A DNA stretch of 64,000 bases from Anadara kagoshimensis (lineage: Eukaryota > Mollusca > Bivalvia > Arcoida > Arcidae). The notes below the pieces were generated by a model, which saw only the letters and a list, made by a program, of their open reading frames with translations, was not told the DNA's origin and ran no database searches. Shown here one piece after another: positions 47,400 through 58,882 of the stretch. The translations under genes were made by a program, and so were the position numbers. The DNA lies in contig CM037874.1 of assembly GCA_021292105.1 (NCBI GenBank), forward strand, positions 30,184,300 to 30,248,299. The letters run 5' to 3'. Numbering within the stretch: the first letter of the stretch is position 1; every line of letters starts with the position of its first letter.

Positions 47400-48287
47400 T
47401 TAGATTATGATGGTATAAAATTCAAAAGTGTGAAACATGCTTATCAGTTTAAGAAAGCCAATTTCCATTACGAATACGACCTTGCCCACAGAATCTTTTA
47501 CTCTGCAAATGCGTTTGAAGCCAAGTGCTTTCGAAAGTAATTCATAGTTTGTTAGAATGGTCAGATTACAAATTGAAATCTATGAACATCTTTTTGAAAA
47601 ACACCGCCAAGTTCCGATATTTAGACAGTATTTAGAGACAACGAATAATTATAATCTTTTGCACAACGTTAAGGACGACTTCTGGGGTACATCGTGTGGT
47701 TACGGACAAAATCGGTTCGGCAGATTATTGATGGATGTGAGGGACAGATCAACGTCAAGACTTAAAATTTGTGTATTTGGATCTAGTTATATCAAGCGTG
47801 TGTACAATTGGTGTGCTGGTGACTTTAAAGTTCCTAGTGTGGTCAAATGCTTTTTTAAAGGCGGTATGAGAGCTAGTTGTGTGCCTAGTGAATTAGTGGA
47901 CGATATGTTAAGCTTTAAGCCAGATGTAGTTTTTCTTCAAATAGGTGGTAATGGCATTTCGAAGACGGGATCTGGCAGCAATAGTTGGCGACATTAAGAA
48001 CTTAGTCAAGATTTGCAAAGCACATAGGCGAAATACTTCAACGTGGTGACTTTTCGGAATCACCGGGACATGACTTAAATCATTTCAGATATTGCAGAAA
48101 ATACATCTAATAGACGACTGGAGAAGTTATTTGGAAGACAAGTGGTATTTTGTTTAACAAGATTCGTTATCCAAGTCTACAGCAAAGGCATGGTGCATTT
48201 AAGTGACAGCGGACTTCAGACATATCATATGCAGCTACGACGTTTGTTCTCAAGCCTGACAAGTGACTTAAACCAAGAAACATTATA
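47400..48287 (+). pseudogene. NADAR domain fused to SGNH-hydrolase-like domain
   Basis: A candidate splice acceptor (TTTTTTTTAG) ends at about 47403. The first block, GIKFKSVKHAYQFKKANF, is a NADAR start, ending at a stop (47541). The helix IHSLLEWSDYKLKSMNIF reads in a second frame. From 47557 a third frame gives RQYLETTNNYNLLHNVKDDF, then WG and GQNRFGRLLMDVR, the C-terminal NADAR signature. An SGNH/GDSL-like domain follows: LKICVFGSSYIKR (block I, Gly-x-Ser), a Gly-rich FFKGGMRASCV, and DVVFLQIGGNGIS (block III). After a shift near 47960 come DLAAIVGDIKNLVKICKAHR and a last block GMVHLSDSGLQTYHMQLRRL (near 48190-48250), where the usual Asp of DxxH appears lost. At least three frame changes: a dead gene or retrocopy. 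Its origin, host gene or mobile element, is unclear. Confidence 0.72.
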
Positions 48288-48956
48288 ACAAATGTAATAT
48301 TGTGTAAAAATAATTTGCGTGAGCGCTTCATTTGTGTATGTATAGTGGATATTTATATATAATATGTGTTTTTGTGACATTTTGATAAAATTTTATTATA
48401 TTCTACGTGACATGTAAATTTTATTATTATTTTGTTTACTTCTAAAGCCACATCATTAATTCATTACTTGTAATTTAGTAATTGAGGGATTAACACAAAG
48501 CGGTAATTAGAACGTTATAGTTAATTAAGTGGTTTTCAGAATTGACCTGACGATAATTAGGGTACTAAAAACAACATCCATAGTACACTGCGGCAGATGA
48601 AATTAGATTGTGACTGCATTTTTACCTATGAATTTTGCTTTTAATCGTTATTTGAACATCTGGTTTATAAAATAAATGCACTGAATAAACTACTCAAAAG
48701 AGTAATTATAGTTTTTTTGTTTTCAAAACCATTCCTTAAATAGAGTTTCTTCTGATTTATTTATCAGAAGATTCTAAGAAGAGGTTGTGAGTATATCGTT
48801 ATTTATATTTATTTTCTACACTATAACTAGTGCTACATTATCAACTGACTAGTGCTATAATTTATTTATCTAAATTAGTATTGTTATACTTTTAACCACA
48901 TCTACTTTTACCGTTCTTGTGCTAAATTCAATTTTGATTTTAGTATTTGCACTCCA
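48288..48956. other. No recognisable gene
   Basis: AT-rich non-coding sequence. Confidence 0.45.
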
Positions 48957-49062
48957 TAAATTATGGCAACAGATATGTGGTATCTGTAATAAGAAATGTG
49001 GATTGAACACTTGCATGTGAGAAATGCGATAAGTGGTTCCATGTTAAATGCAAGGATATAAA
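48957..49062 (+). pseudogene. PHD-finger fragment
   Basis: One frame reads ICGICNKKCGLNT, and after a one-base shift the next reads ACEKCDKWFHVKCKDINKN. Together they give the Cys4-His-Cys pattern of the first part of a PHD finger. PHD fingers occur in ORF1 of some CR1-group LINEs and in host chromatin proteins. With no more sequence, either source is possible. Confidence 0.5.
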
Positions 49063-49199
49063 TAAGAATTAGTTTAAAGGTCTTTATTAAGACTATTATT
49101 GTCACAGTTGTTGTCTGAATTCAAATAACACATTTAATTACTAGTATGACTTTACATGTAGTTGAATATATAGGTGAATATCCTGGATAATCCTGTCAC

Positions 49200-50462
49200 G
49201 GAAACGCTAAACTTACTCAAAATGCATATAAGCGTGCTTCTGATGCTAAAAAACCCAAATAATTAAAGAGGGCATTAAACATGGTAAATCCCCTTTCAAT
49301 ATATGTTTGGAAGCAAATAAGATCGACCAAAAAAATTCTTTTGGAAGCACAAACTGTTTATGATACAAAATGTTACATGAAGCATAAAGAATCAGTTGGG
49401 CAATTACATAACAATCTTGCTGACGATATACAATCTGTAATAAATACAATACAAGGTAATACGTTTACAAAATCAATTGTTTGGAATGATGTCAAAAAAA
49501 CACCAACCATCATATGCTATTTAGATGATATGATATGTTGTATTTCTAATGGATCACTAATTGGAATTGACAGAACCTTCAATTTAGGTCCCTGTTTTGT
49601 AGGCTGTATAGTATATCAGCACCAACATCTGAACAGAAAGGGAACATTTACATTACCAATCATGCTAGGTCCTGTCTTTATCACTGGGAGGGATGGACAA
49701 TATAATACATACTGCACATCTTTAAATCAAATTAGGACAAAAATTGGGTTTCATTTTCAAATAGACAAATCAATTTTCGGAACTGATGAAGAACAAGCAA
49801 TAATCAATGCAATTTATACTGCTTTTCCTTCTGCTCATATTCTGTGTACAAGACATTTAAAAGAAAACGCAGCATGACACTTCACGTCCAAGGGTATCCC
49901 TGAAAATTCAAGACACGAAATGTTAAATAATATCTTTGGAACAAACGGGTTACTTTTTTCCACTTCGGATATATCTTTCATTGAACGAAAACAAGAAATT
50001 TAAAAAAAAATGACGAACTTGGCGGGCAATATTTAAGAGAAAAACTTCCCATTATTCATCAAAAGATATTTTTACAAAGTCAAAAAAAAACAACTGCGAA
50101 TCGCTAAATCATAAAATAAAAGCAATTAGATCATGGAAAATTTCAAAATTACCCCAATTAATTGACAGACTTAAAGATATTCAGGAAGACCAAATCATCA
50201 GTATTAGGGGGCTCTTCATGGTAGAGGCTGCTTCGAACTAACTACAAATGCAGCCCATTTGACAATCAGCCATGATTTATGGGTAAATGTATCTGATGAA
50301 CAGAGGCAGAAATTATTAAAATTCAGACAATCCAATGCAATCGAATCATCTGACGGCATGCTTAATTTCAAAAATAGCAAAAAACCAGGTCAGATAAAAA
50401 GAATAAAAAGTAGTAAAACATATACAATCCCAAGGAAAAGGGTAAAATCACTAATTGATTGA
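49200..50462 (+). pseudogene. MULE-like DDE transposase relic
   Basis: The long open frame 49281-49877 holds LIGIDRTFNLGPCFVGCIVY (first Asp), LPIMLGPVFI, FGTDEEQAIINAI (second Asp) and HILCTRHLKENAA, the conserved order of MULE-family transposases. A TGA then interrupts. Readable pieces continue: GIPENSRHEMLNNIFGTNGL, then in another frame NCESLNHKIKAIRSWKISKL, where Glu and Asn sit where the third acidic residue is expected. Then come LIDRLKDIQ and, after another shift, TTNAAHLTISHDLWVNVSDE and a basic tail to the stop at 50462. Two stops and two or three shifts make it dead. The N-terminal zinc finger is not seen and no TIRs were found. Confidence 0.78.
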
Positions 50463-50934
50463 CAGGGGTGGGGTGGATATTTTAAACATTTACATGTATT
50501 TTAGCTGTTGGAAGGTTTTCCATCTGGGTACAAATAAGTTTTTGCAGCATTTTTCTGAAGTTGTGAGATGTTAAAAGCTGTTGGAAGGTTGTCCATCGGG
50601 TAACAAAGTTTAAAGTTCCGCAGCAAGTTTATTGTTTATATGTACTGTTTCTTGTATTTTTCTTTTTTAATTTTTGTAATAATTGTTCCTCACTTTAACT
50701 GATGAGGCCCACGAAGAACTGAAATTATGCCTCAACTGCAAGGAATGGGCTTTAAATATGATATTCAAAATATTATTTTCAAAAATATTTATTACTGTAT
50801 TAATTCTTGACATATGTATTTTCAATAAAAATATTTTTAGCGTTATTTGATGTTGTTAAAGTTTTAATTTTTTTTATCCATATTCGAATCACAAACCATC
50901 AGCAAAGTAAATATTTTGGAACTCATAAGTCGGG
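50463..50934. other. No recognisable gene; short internal duplication
   Basis: AGCTGTTGGAAGGTTKTCCATC occurs at about 50503 and again near 50575, a ~72-bp duplication just after the MULE relic. Otherwise AT-rich. Confidence 0.5.
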
Positions 50935-51235
50935 TTAGACACGCGAACTTCCACTGAAGTGAGCCCGGGTGCTTCGGAAGGGTAAGCACCTGTGTAGTTA
51001 GCTACACCCGCCACGTGTGTAATCAAAATTGTGTGAAAGGAACCATGTTTTTTCACACATGGCGGGTGATGCTAGCGAAACAGGAGGTGCCTACTCTTCC
51101 GGAGCACCCCGCCTCACTTGCCTGGTGGAAGTCCATGTGTCTATCCTAACTTGCGAGATCCAATTTTTTTTACTTTGCTTCTGGATTGCGACTCGTACAT
51201 GGATTAGCATGTTTGTTTTTGATTGCCACCAAAAC
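50935..51235. repeat. Dispersed repeat R4, head-to-head inverted pair
   Basis: 50935-51055 is the family in reverse (AAGTGAGCCCGGGTGCTTCG, TAGCTACACCCGCCACGTGT, AAAGGAACCATG). From 51048 it runs forward (TTTCACACATGGCGGGTG, AGGAGGTGCCTACTCTTCCG, GGTGGAAGTCCATGTGTC). The two halves form an imperfect palindrome around 51050. Confidence 0.75.
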
Positions 51236-52020
51236 AGTTTGCCCCCAAGTAATTTTGGTATGATATAATGCTTTGGACAAAAAAGAGATGTGTTGCCTTT
51301 TGGTCCAACTTTTTTTTCTGGTTTTTTTTCCGAAGGTATGGGATTAGAGACAATAAAAGCCCACCGTTCATGTAAGGTGCAGGACGAAATCACATTTTAT
51401 GAGTCCAGAGATTATGCCAGATGAATAATTATGAGCAATTTCTTTTACTTTATTTTGCAGAAGAGGCCAGCAAAGAAAACATCCAAGCATTTAGTAGAAG
51501 ACTCTATTTCTTTAACCTATAATGGAATGTGAAAAAAACAGTCGAGAGATTAAATATTGAATATTTTATACAATCAGTCGAGGAGAACGCATATATTTTA
51601 TACCACACATCATATGCAGCCGAACACATTTGCATATTCATTTTGTCATTAATGTTCATAAACATGGATAACATACCAAGATCAAAGAATTGTTTTCTGC
51701 AGGATCACATTGGACTTATCTCAGCGTAAACATGGACTTAATTGACTTAAAATAACTTAGTAATTTATTGGTATGGGAATTACCTTAACGATATGATAGA
51801 TAACACTTTCAAAGCAATAACTTTATTTTCAAGAGACCATATGAAAGTAAACAACTAAAGCCTACTGAATTGCACAAGAAAGAAAGAAGAAATTGTCTTG
51901 CACACAAATGAGGCGATATGTGCTTTAGATGTGCTCCACTACAGACATACGGGTCAAAATGTGGAATATAAGCAATACTGATATGTGCGCTTTCCCTCAG
52001 CAAGGAATACTGAAATTGTA
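51236..52020. other. No recognisable gene
   Basis: Non-coding. It has T-rich tracts near 51308-51330 and no motif in the short frames. Confidence 0.45.
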
Positions 52021-53143
52021 TACTGTGAATTCATTAATTTTCGTGGTGTTCCAATTTTCGTTGTTTTCGTGGATACCTTGACCCACGAATTTACATGTCA
52101 ACGAATATATATGTACAGTAGAACTTCGATGGCTCGAAGTCTATGGGACTTTGGCCAAGTATTCGAGCGACCGAACATCGAGAGGCGATCTTCATTAGAT
52201 GTAGGTTTCAGTCACTTTAAAAATATTAAATTCACGATGATATCTCAAAGTTTGCAAACTTCATTTGTAAATAAAATGTTGAACTTCGAACGGCAAATCT
52301 ATCGATATCGACAGTTCATTTGAATTAAATACATTTGATTAAATGTAAAAGTAAATAACAACAACTGACGATATAAAATAAACTTACTTTATTATCGTTA
52401 TAATACAGAGCACATGGCCATGGTATTGTCGGTTATTAATAATCACAGGAACTACCGGCAATACACATTGCCATGCGCATTCCAATGAAATATAAATAAC
52501 AGAATCTGAATATTCTATGATAAGGTAAAAAGTCACTCATCTGGCGTGAACTCAGGTGTTTTACCGATCAAGCACCCGCGGGTTGTAATCGGATTAAGAG
52601 ATTACTGAAATGATCACGGTTAATTACTAATCTTGAGTAACACTCTATGTTCCAGACGAGTTATTTCGTTTCGCTCTATTACTTTCAGTGAAATCTGTAT
52701 TATGGCTTCAGCTTGTGTTTTGTTTACAAGGACTGACCACATGTCATTCTGATAAAATTGTATTCGACGGTAAGAAGTTGAATTTTCACCAAATTTACAC
52801 CTTCGAGAAATATTTATTTGATCGGAAACCAGTTAAATCTATTCTATCTAATGAAGAAATTGATTTAATTTTTATTATAATTTTTTTTTCAATTTTTTTA
52901 CTCGGGTGCCTGATTATCAGCTCACCTAAATGATTAATTTCGATTACCTTCTGCATAAGACTAATTTTACTCACCTGTTTACATGTATTTAGAGTCGTCA
53001 ACGGTTCGCCGATCTTCAAAGTTACGGACAATAGAAGAAGATATAAACGGGTGCTTTATCCACGAATTTATCATCCCACGAAATGGTATTTTTTCTCAGA
53101 ACCACGAAAATTGGAGCCCACGAAATTAAATGTATTCACAGTA
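52021..53143. mobile_element. Candidate MITE with TACTGTGAAT ends, carrying nested sequence
   Basis: The left end TACTGTGAATTCATTAATTT continues with TTCGTGG and CCAATTTTCGT. The right end (53060-53143) is its inverse: ACGAAAATTGG, CCACGAAAT and ATTCACAGTA. At 52114 a TACAGTAGAACTTCGATGGC block resembles a pogo/Tigger-type TIR and may mark a second, nested insertion. The interior is about 1 kb and mostly unique. Confidence 0.55.
52688..52933 (+). other. Short frame with signal-peptide-like start and a splice donor; doubtful exon
   Basis: The frame starts after an acceptor-like TTACTTTCAG and reads MKSVLWLQLVFCLQGLTTC, hydrophobic like a signal peptide. A strong donor-like GGTAAGAAG follows about 80 bases later. 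Past that the frame continues into a Phe/Ile-rich hydrophobic end. There is no homology that I recognise and it lies inside a candidate MITE, so coding status is doubtful. Confidence 0.2.
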
Positions 53144-53658
53144 ATAATGCACGCAAAGAATTCCTGTAGAAACTTGCAAGAAACTCTTGAAATGATAAAA
53201 AAAATCAACTGTTTATGCAGCTTATTTACGCAGATGTATTATGATAATAATCAAGAGAAAAGTAGTTGTTTGAAATAACCTTTCCATACATAACAAAGCA
53301 ACACAGACGGGTATTAACATGAAGGACACTGGGACTAAAGATGAAGGAATTGACTTTAAAAAAAATCTAAACAGGACAACATATTGATTTATTTAGTTTT
53401 AAGCAGATATATAAAATATTCAATCATGTACACTTAAACATTATAGGTTTTTTATTCTTATTTAAAATAATTTATATTTAATTTTATTACTCATGTATTT
53501 TTATTTATTATCTTATTTACCTCTATTCTTCCTCATGTAAATTTGTTAAGATAATTACCACAAAGAACTTCTATTGAGTTACTATGGTTGTTGTTTTTTA
53601 ATTATGATCCAGTAACAACTTCTGAATTAAATGGACTGGTAAAGTGTAAACACTATAA
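53144..53658. other. No recognisable gene
   Basis: AT-rich non-coding sequence. Confidence 0.45.
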
Positions 53659-54322
53659 TACTGTAGATCCGGTAATTTTCACGAATCACATTTAGGAGAT
53701 TAATTCGCGAGAGGATGAATTCGCGTTTCAATACATACCAGTATATTACTTGTAACATACCATATTTAAATATTTGTGTGAAACAGACTATAGATTATTA
53801 CCTATCGCACATGCACTTGTGTAAAATTGTTGATATGTTGCCTTACGGAAAGTTTAAATCATACATGAAAGTGTTTTGAGGACAGGTATGCATTACAAGT
53901 GTCCGATTAGTTGAAAAACGGGATTGCTATTTCTGATGTTAAAACTGACCTTCATTTATCCGTTGCAACTTCAAAACAATTCGAAACTACACAGAAGGCC
54001 GGGATCCAAAATTTGTGAAACGGACTATATGGTCAAAAATACTATATCACGTGATATACTGAGTAATACCGTAATCACTTGCCGTTTTATTCCAAAGTTT
54101 TTTTTTTAATTTAAGGTTTTAAATAAATAAAATATGTGTATGATCTTAAAATCTTTATGTAACGAATTTATATAGTTATGTATTAATTCAGCGGGTTTCC
54201 TGATTTGACTTTGTAATTTAACGTAACTTCATTATGTTGTTTATATGTTATACATACTTTTATTACGCCAGAATGTTGAATTCGCGATTAAATGAGATGG
54301 CGAATTAACGCGATTTACAGTA
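53659..54322. repeat. MITE-like element with TACTGTARATC ends and AATTCGCG arms
   Basis: TACTGTAGATC at the left is inverse to GATTTACAGTA at the right. Both sides have AATTCGCG motifs inside (about 53700-53730 and 54285-54310). Confidence 0.5.
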
Positions 54323-54435
54323 AGTTCCCTATTTCGAATCCTATTTAGGTGATTTAAAACCAAAAAGTGCTTTCTATATGGAGATAAAAACATATAGGCA
54401 GTAAATCATAGCTATAAAATAAATCAGCAATTGAT

Positions 54436-55907
54436 TTGGTTAACATTCAATTTTTTACCATGATTACAATAAATGAACAACAAGACATTTCAAACATTTT
54501 CTTGAAAGAAAAAAATGGTTCTGGTCAATATGAAATCAACCAAAAAGTCCAGAAAATTCAAATGAAATGTGAAAAACTTTCGGAACATGCAAACCTTACC
54601 CACATTTCTGCTGTCACGGCTCATATTAAAGAAAACAAATCAAAACATTGTAAATACTGTAAAAAGTATCACTCAAATAATGAATCCTAGAGATATTAAC
54701 GTCAATCAATGTATTGTCAAAAACTGCAGAACGTTTATGGAGACAAAAAATAACAGGGATATTTTAAAAGAAATTTTGGCAACAATTCAAAATAGAAAAA
54801 CTAATTCAAACACAAAACTGGAAGGAATTTTCAAACACTGCGATTTACTAACATACAACATAAATGTGTCAAATAGTTAGAAATGATTTAACAAATCAAC
54901 AGCAACATGCCTTGTTTAAGCGTATATTTAAAAAAAGAAATAGGCCCATATTTAAAGGAAGAGGCAGACTTTTGAAAGCTGACTAGTTAAAAGAACTATC
55001 TGCAGTTCTTGAGTACTGTTTTTGGAGAAAAGGGTCAGCTTAAGCGTGCTGGAGAAGACTTGAAAGCCATCCAAGATTGTCTGATGCTGTCCTTTACAGA
55101 GGTGTAGAAAATAGCACAGTAATGAAAAAGGCAAGAAAAGTAATTTTGTCATTAGCTTCAGAAGATTTTAAGATATGTTTATCCACGTGCTACAATCATA
55201 CGCAAAATTACAAGGAATTACTAGTGTATACCAGTCGAAAATACATCATGCTGGAAAATATGTGAATGATAACATCACTTCATGCTCCTCAAAGGACAGA
55301 TGTTCAACAGTGTGTTATAAACCTGCACTGGTTAACAACAAATGTAAATTTGAAAATGGACACTGCTGCAAAATATCAAGCTTTATACATTATCAATTCA
55401 AAATCTATAGTATGTACAGATGTGGCACCTGTTCAAATCAAATTTATGTCGAATTACAATCCAGAAGTAAAGGCCTGGAAACGCATACAACTGCTTGACC
55501 ATGACTGGGATCAAAGTAGGACATACAGTTATAACTACTACACATCTGTTATTGGAAAGTGTAAAGGCAACTGGTGATAACAGCGATGTTACCATTCAGG
55601 GAAGAAATATCAAAATTAATTAACAGGACAGACGGTGCCATTAATGAATTTCATTTATTAGCAGCAACTCATACTTTAGAAACAAAATGTATGAAAGATA
55701 TCTTATTGTGGACAATGATGCTCGTTCGAATCCCCTTGTTTAGATATCTCATAAGATTAAGGAAACTTTTTAATTTAGACAGAGTTGGCCAAAATTCTTT
55801 TGCTTAATATCATAGCAAACGCAATCTCATTGAAAGAGTCAATAAATTAGCAACTCATCTGACATGGGTATTCAAAATATTTGAAGATGATAAATAAATA
55901 CACACAG
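54436..55907 (+). pseudogene. Decayed coding region of unclassified transposon-like protein(s)
   Basis: Successive short frames look like one protein broken by many shifts. Readable pieces: EKLSEHANLTHISAV and a zinc-knuckle-like HCKYCKKYH (about 54640), FGEKGQLKRAGEDLKAIQD (about 55030-55080), VNLKMDTAAKYQAL (about 55345), LLDHDWDQSRTYSYN (about 55490), RTDGAINEFHLLA (about 55630), VDNDARSNPLF (about 55710) and RNLIERVNKLATHLTWVFKI (about 55825-55885). The DHDW and (V)DNDARSNP strings plus a later Glu-Arg could be the acidic sites of a DDE-type nuclease. MDTAAK could instead be a decayed retropepsin motif. I cannot assign the family, and more than one element may be present. Confidence 0.45.
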
Positions 55908-56870
55908 GAACTCGAGAGCATTTTTATACAATGGAGAAAATGACAGGCGAAGTAAAAAAACTATGAATTTAGGATTTTTTGGTGGCAAAACATTCTATCA
56001 TTTAGTTGAGTGAAAATGAGGAATGCAGATTTGATGATGAAATTACATTTTAAAACGTTCTAGCTTTATCAGAGGTCACAAAGCCACAAAACACGTGTGT
56101 GAAAGTGCATACACAAAAACAGATGCTTTCATATCACTAGTTCAAATCATCAACGGTTTCCATAAACATTGACATAGCAGATGTAGGAAATTTCTGAAGA
56201 AAGTAGAAAAGTGCTTTATTCTAGACAATATATTTTATATTTTTTTTTAAATATACTGGACATGGAAATTGTTAGAATAAATATTGATCATACTTGTATA
56301 TAAAGAAATGTTCATTGTTCATTCCCTAAACTTTTTTACTTTTCATAACAGTAATTCGTTAAAAATGCAATATGTTTTGCATATATAGATTTGTAATATC
56401 ATGGCATTCTGTTGTGTACTTTTCAGATTGAAAACCTCAAAAAATGATCATGACTCGGTAGGAAAAGCCAGTTATTCATGAAATGTAATTGTTACAGTTG
56501 TAATTGTTAACAAAATAATTTGTTTTATTTCCAACTGATACATTAATACTGCTAAGCCAAAAGTTAATCATTTAATGGTATTATTAAATAAATGTTTTTA
56601 ATCTCTTAGGTATTCGATCATTCACTAAAAACTACCAAAGTTGGAAAATCAAGAAAATGGACAATTCGACCATTATTTGTTTAATTTATTAAATTTAATA
56701 AATATTTTTATGTCTCAGTCGTTGCTTTTTCTATTATTTATACAAAATAATTTTTAAATGTTAAAACATTTGTCCACATGTTGTAGCTCTGGAATCAACA
56801 AATATCAAGAAAATTAAAAGTATACTGAAATGCACATTTAGAAGACGGGTATCCTTATGGTGTCTAGGAT
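55908..56870. other. No recognisable gene
   Basis: AT-rich. A few coding-like codons at 56060-56160 may be a continuation of the preceding relic. Confidence 0.4.
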
Positions 56871-57214
56871 TGTAACGTGGGTCATGTCATTACCCCACTC
56901 TAGTCCTCATTTTTTTATTTTTAATCTTTCTACCTTTTCTTCTATCTTGGGTAATGGCTGGACTTGCCCCCTTTTTGGCCTCTCCTTTACTATATTTAAT
57001 TTAACATCATTTTAACACACATCTGTTAGTTATTCTTATGCAAATTGACTTGTTAATATTTCGTGGGTAATTTGCATGGGCATACTTTGGTCGTAGACAG
57101 GATGGTCCAACTGGGTTAGGGTACGTGTCATGTCTTGGTCAGATGCATGTGTTGCAAATTTAATATGGTTACATGCAAACGCTCCGACGACTGTGTCGTC
57201 ATTGGTTATATGCC

Positions 57215-57223
57215 TATAAATAG
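57215..57223 (+). promoter_or_regulatory. TATA box TATAAATAG
   Basis: A consensus TATA box, 25-40 bases upstream of GTGCTCGCTCTCTTTGTCGT, which suits a pol II start. It probably drives transcription from the LTR. Confidence 0.5.
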
Positions 57224-58126
57224 GGAGATTCGAGACATGTGCTCGCTCTCTTTGTCGTCTGCCGTGCTGTGAAGTGGTGTTTGTGGTGCCTAGTTCAGGT
57301 ATTTAAATAATTGTATGGCTAGAATGTTCTTGTATTGATTCTGTACGCTGTTTGCCATTTTATTTATTTAGTTTAGTTTAGTTTCCTTTTATTTTAAATT
57401 TCTCGCGTTCGGGAAGGGGGTGGTTTTGCGGTAGTTTGGGGTTTTTTATTTGGGACAGTGCCGGCCGTGTACAGAATCGATATTTATATTTTTTTGTCCC
57501 TCGTTTTTTTTTTTATGTAGGGCAGTTTAATAATTTTTCAGTATTAGGATTGTCACAGGCATATTTTTCAGGTTAACTTTGCTTGACATTTATTTTTAAA
57601 TGTTCCGCCCTTTTATACACGTGATTTACACGTGTGTCATCCATTAATAATGTAAGTATAGTACTCGTTTTCATAGTCCTAGACCATAACATGTTGAAAT
57701 TGACTCGTGTTTTTGGGCTGAGCTATATGAGCTGTTAATTGAGCTTAGGTATTTCCATCATTATTTACCCTTCATATTTTTCATGCCCTATAATATTAAA
57801 TTTCTGTCTTTTGGTCTACTTACTGTTGGTATGGAAGCCGAACGCTGACAACCCTCCTTTAAATTTGATTCACTTATTTTATTTTATTTACGCGAACATA
57901 CTGTTAAAGTTGTCTTGTACTGCTTCCACGCCGCTTACAGTGTTATTTTATACATTATAGTCTTGCACCTTTTTCACTTGTTTTAACTTCAGTCATGATT
58001 TTCCCTATTCACTTTGCAGTCAAGATTTTTCCCCTCAAACAGTACACTTCTTAAGGGATTGACTTACTCACGAGCCGTGCTCGATTCCTCTTGAGGTTTT
58101 GTGTTTAATACGCTTAACTTCAGAGG

Positions 58127-58132
58127 AATAAA
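58127..58132 (+). terminator. AATAAA polyadenylation signal at LTR end
   Basis: AATAAA lies just inside the CGCTACA end of the probable LTR, the usual place for the retroelement poly(A) signal. Confidence 0.4.
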
Positions 58133-58139
58133 CGCTACA

Positions 58140-58882
58140 GGGTGATTAGGAAATGTTAACATAACTTGTGTTGCTATATTGAAGTAACGGAATGGCAAAT
58201 CACATTATGACAATCCTTATTAAAACATAGACTTTGTAGTTTTTGCAATTGGTTACAAACTATCTTTCAGAATGTTTTAAGTTAAAAGTGTGGAACCACA
58301 CGATGCATGAACGACGGTTTGTTTCACACTGGTAAGATGAATACTAGTCAACTCGTTCCTACTTACTTTTGCTCCAGATTACCAACTCGTTCCAACTGAG
58401 ATACCAACTCGTTCCAACTTTTTTTGCAAACTCGTTCCAAATTTCTCATTTAAGATTTTTATGATTTCAATAAATTTTTGTTTGTGTATTTGTGGTTTTT
58501 AAAGATTTTTTGTGTAAAATCTTTTTTGTTTCAGTCGGGATATTTCATCAATTGTAACAGATAAATATTCTCCATATTTTCCATTATTTCAAGTAATATC
58601 AATTCTGTTAATTGAGTTATAATTAAACAAAAATAGCAATTATGATCATGATATCATTTATCTGTAATGATTTTATTTGCTAATTTAATTGTTTATTACG
58701 TAGCATGTCTTGTTTATTTAATGTTTGTTTATCAAGGCACTTCTGTCGGAACTATTCAGCAACAAAGGTTTTAAGATGAATAAAATAAAAAACGACTGAA
58801 TGAGAAAAGAAACAGATATGAAATAAAAACAAGACTAGAGTAGAAAAGAGAAGAAGCAAAATCATGGTAATAAATACATGTA
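58140..58882. other. No gene; short AACTCGTTCC repeats
   Basis: CAACTCGTTCC or a close variant occurs about five times between 58348 and 58441, irregularly spaced. The rest is AT-rich. Confidence 0.55.

Larger units (their letters stand above)
56871..58139 (+). mobile_element. Probable solo LTR
   Basis: The block starts TGTAACG and ends CGCTACA, short imperfect inverted ends of the TG...CA kind. It contains a strong TATA box (57215-57223) followed by a pyrimidine-rich start-site-like region, and AATAAA seven bases before the end. Base composition differs from the flanks. No gag/pol, primer-binding site or polypurine tract adjoins it, so a solo LTR is the best reading. Target duplications are not clear (GGAT versus GGGT). 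A host promoter is the alternative. Confidence 0.45.

Noticed and set aside
55175..55498. Cysteine-rich 107-codon frame that could look like a secreted peptide
   Set aside because: It overlaps, in another frame, the coding-like relic that reads DTAAKYQAL and LLDHDWDQ. There is no signal peptide.
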